Positions 12,438-13,310 of a stretch of 13,310 bases of DNA are shown here, piece after piece. Within the stretch, counting starts at the first letter, position 1. Each line of letters opens with the position of its first letter. The position numbers were made by a program, and so were the translations under genes. Origin of the DNA: Ilumatobacteraceae bacterium (GTDB lineage Bacteria; Actinomycetota; Acidimicrobiia; Acidimicrobiales; Ilumatobacteraceae); NCBI GenBank assembly GCA_007117775.1, contig SKFX01000118.1:1-13310 (forward strand). The letters run 5' to 3'. The notes beneath the pieces were generated by a model. That model worked only from the letters and a program-made list of their open reading frames with translations. It was not told the origin of the DNA and did no database searches.

Positions 12438-13310
12438 TCAGTCGAGCAGGCCGGTATCGACCACCACGCCACGCCCGGCACAGATCTCACAGGTCTCGGA
12501 GAACTCGGTCAACAGACCTTCGCCGATCCGCTTACGGGTCATCTCCACCAAGCCCAGCTCTGAGATGTCGAAGACCTGGGTGCGGGTCTTGTCACGGGCA
12601 AGGGCTTCACGGAACGCCTCGATCACCTTGGCGCGGTTCGACTTGATCTCCATATCGATGAAGTCGATGACGATGATCCCACCGATATCGCGCAGGCGGA
12701 GCTGTTTGGCGATCTCCTCGGCCGCCTCGAGGTTGTTGTGGAACACCGTCTCCTCGAGATTCGACGAGCCGACGTTCTTTCCGGTGTTCACATCGATCAC
12801 ACTGAGTGCCTCGGTGTGCTCGATGATCAGCGAACCACCCGAGGGCAACCAGACCTTGCGGTCGAGCGCTTTGTGGACCTGTTCGTGCACGTGGTAGCGC
12901 TCGAACAGTGAGAGGCCCTTCTCCTCGGGGTCGTAGTACTCGATCCGGTCGGCCAGTTCAGGATTGAACGCTTCGACATAGCGCCGGATCTCTTCGGTGA
13001 GAGCCGGATCGTCGATGATCACGCGTCGGTAATCGGAGGTGAACTCCTCGCGGATGACACGGACCGCGAGTTCCGGTTCACGGTGCAGCAGCGTCGGGCG
13101 ATCAACCTTGTCGGCACGAGCTTCGATCTCAGACCATTGCGACAGGAGCATCTCCATATCGGCGAGCAACTCCGCCTCGGTGGCATGCTCGGCCGCGGTG
13201 CGCACGATGACCCCATGCTGGGCGGGCTTGACCCGATCGAGGATCTGACGCAGTCGACGACGCACGTCATCGGGCAGCCGTTTCGAGATGCCGTAGGTCG
13301 ACGAATTCGG
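12438..13310 (-). CDS. Ribonuclease E/G family endoribonuclease, C-terminal 290 residues, runs off right edge
   Basis: The frame is open to the right edge, so the N-terminus (S1 domain) is missing. Visible in the fragment are an RNase-E-like segment YGISKRLPDDVRRRLRQIL (6-24), GVIVRTAAEHAT (33-44), and the two catalytic metal-binding aspartates Asp173 (SVIDVNTGKN) and Asp216 (IIVIDFIDM). The Zn-link cysteines Cys274/Cys277 are in CEICAGRG. The enzyme cleaves single-stranded RNA with a 5' monophosphate preference and acts in mRNA decay and rRNA maturation. The protein stops only ten residues after the Zn-link block, so neither the small domain of RNase E/G nor a C-terminal scaffold tail is present. 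It lies upstream of rplU-rpmA in the common actinobacterial order. Confidence 0.93.
   Translation of the reverse strand, partial: PNSSTYGISKRLPDDVRRRLRQILDRVKPAQHGVIVRTAAEHATEAELLADMEMLLSQWSEIEARADKVDRPTLLHREPELAVRVIREEFTSDYRRVIIDDPALTEEIRRYVEAFNPELADRIEYYDPEEKGLSLFERYHVHEQVHKALDRKVWLPSGGSLIIEHTEALSVIDVNTGKNVGSSNLEETVFHNNLEAAEEIAKQLRLRDIGGIIVIDFIDMEIKSNRAKVIEAFREALARDKTRTQVFDISELGLVEMTRKRIGEGLLTEFSETCEICAGRGVVVDTGLLD

Noticed and set aside
1..13310. Search for CRISPR repeats, tRNA/rRNA genes, IS ends, phage genes or toxin-antitoxin pairs
   Set aside because: No regularly spaced repeats, cloverleaf-like tRNA sequence, transposase motif or small paired ORFs were found by reading. Intergenic space is too short for most of them.

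Overview
The window is a high-GC, gene-dense piece of a bacterial chromosome. Its genes are almost all core housekeeping genes. The L21/L27/Obg/ProB neighbourhood, the actinobacterial type of MurJ (NIVFDLLLGG in the first helices), the CoxE-like VWA/MoxR pair and apparently leaderless genes behind TANNNT -10 boxes point to Actinomycetota. A deep branch such as Acidimicrobiia is my guess, not proven. No rRNA, tRNA, CRISPR array, IS element or prophage gene was seen, and no intergenic stretch exceeds about 210 bases.

Layout, left to right. (1) A leftward, translationally coupled unit at 1-2465: a possible 33-codon leader ORF, a histidine phosphatase, a short GMC-family flavoprotein oxidoreductase, and the start of an FAD-dependent lycopene cyclase that runs off the left edge. 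The stop/start codons of the last three genes overlap (ATGA, TAATG). (2) Divergent from it, guaB (IMP dehydrogenase, 2605-4122). It converges on a leftward MoxR ATPase/CoxE-like VWA pair (4143-6488). An 18-base hairpin fills the gap between the two stop codons. (3) murJ (lipid II flippase) diverges from moxR across 46 bases and converges on proB. (4) A leftward obgE-proB pair with TGATG overlap. (5) dgt (dNTPase), rightward, lies between obgE and rpmA and so splits the usual rplU-rpmA-obg-proB order. (6) Leftward rne/rng (partial), rplU and rpmA.

Together the genes cover guanine nucleotide supply (guaB), dNTP turnover (dgt), ribosome components and assembly (rplU, rpmA, obgE), RNA decay (rne/rng), proline synthesis (proB), cell-wall export (murJ), a chaperone-like MoxR/VWA module, and a probable isoprenoid/carotenoid unit.

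The most striking non-coding signal is a repeated -10-like box, TAGCGT or a close relative. It sits 6-10 bases upstream of the start codon of every putative first gene in the window, whereas several downstream genes have ordinary Shine-Dalgarno sequences. Between obgE and dgt the two opposing boxes share the same TA step. No wholly new multi-gene defence or metabolic system is evident. The coupled phosphatase-GMC-lycopene cyclase unit and the promoter architecture are the parts that merit a second look.
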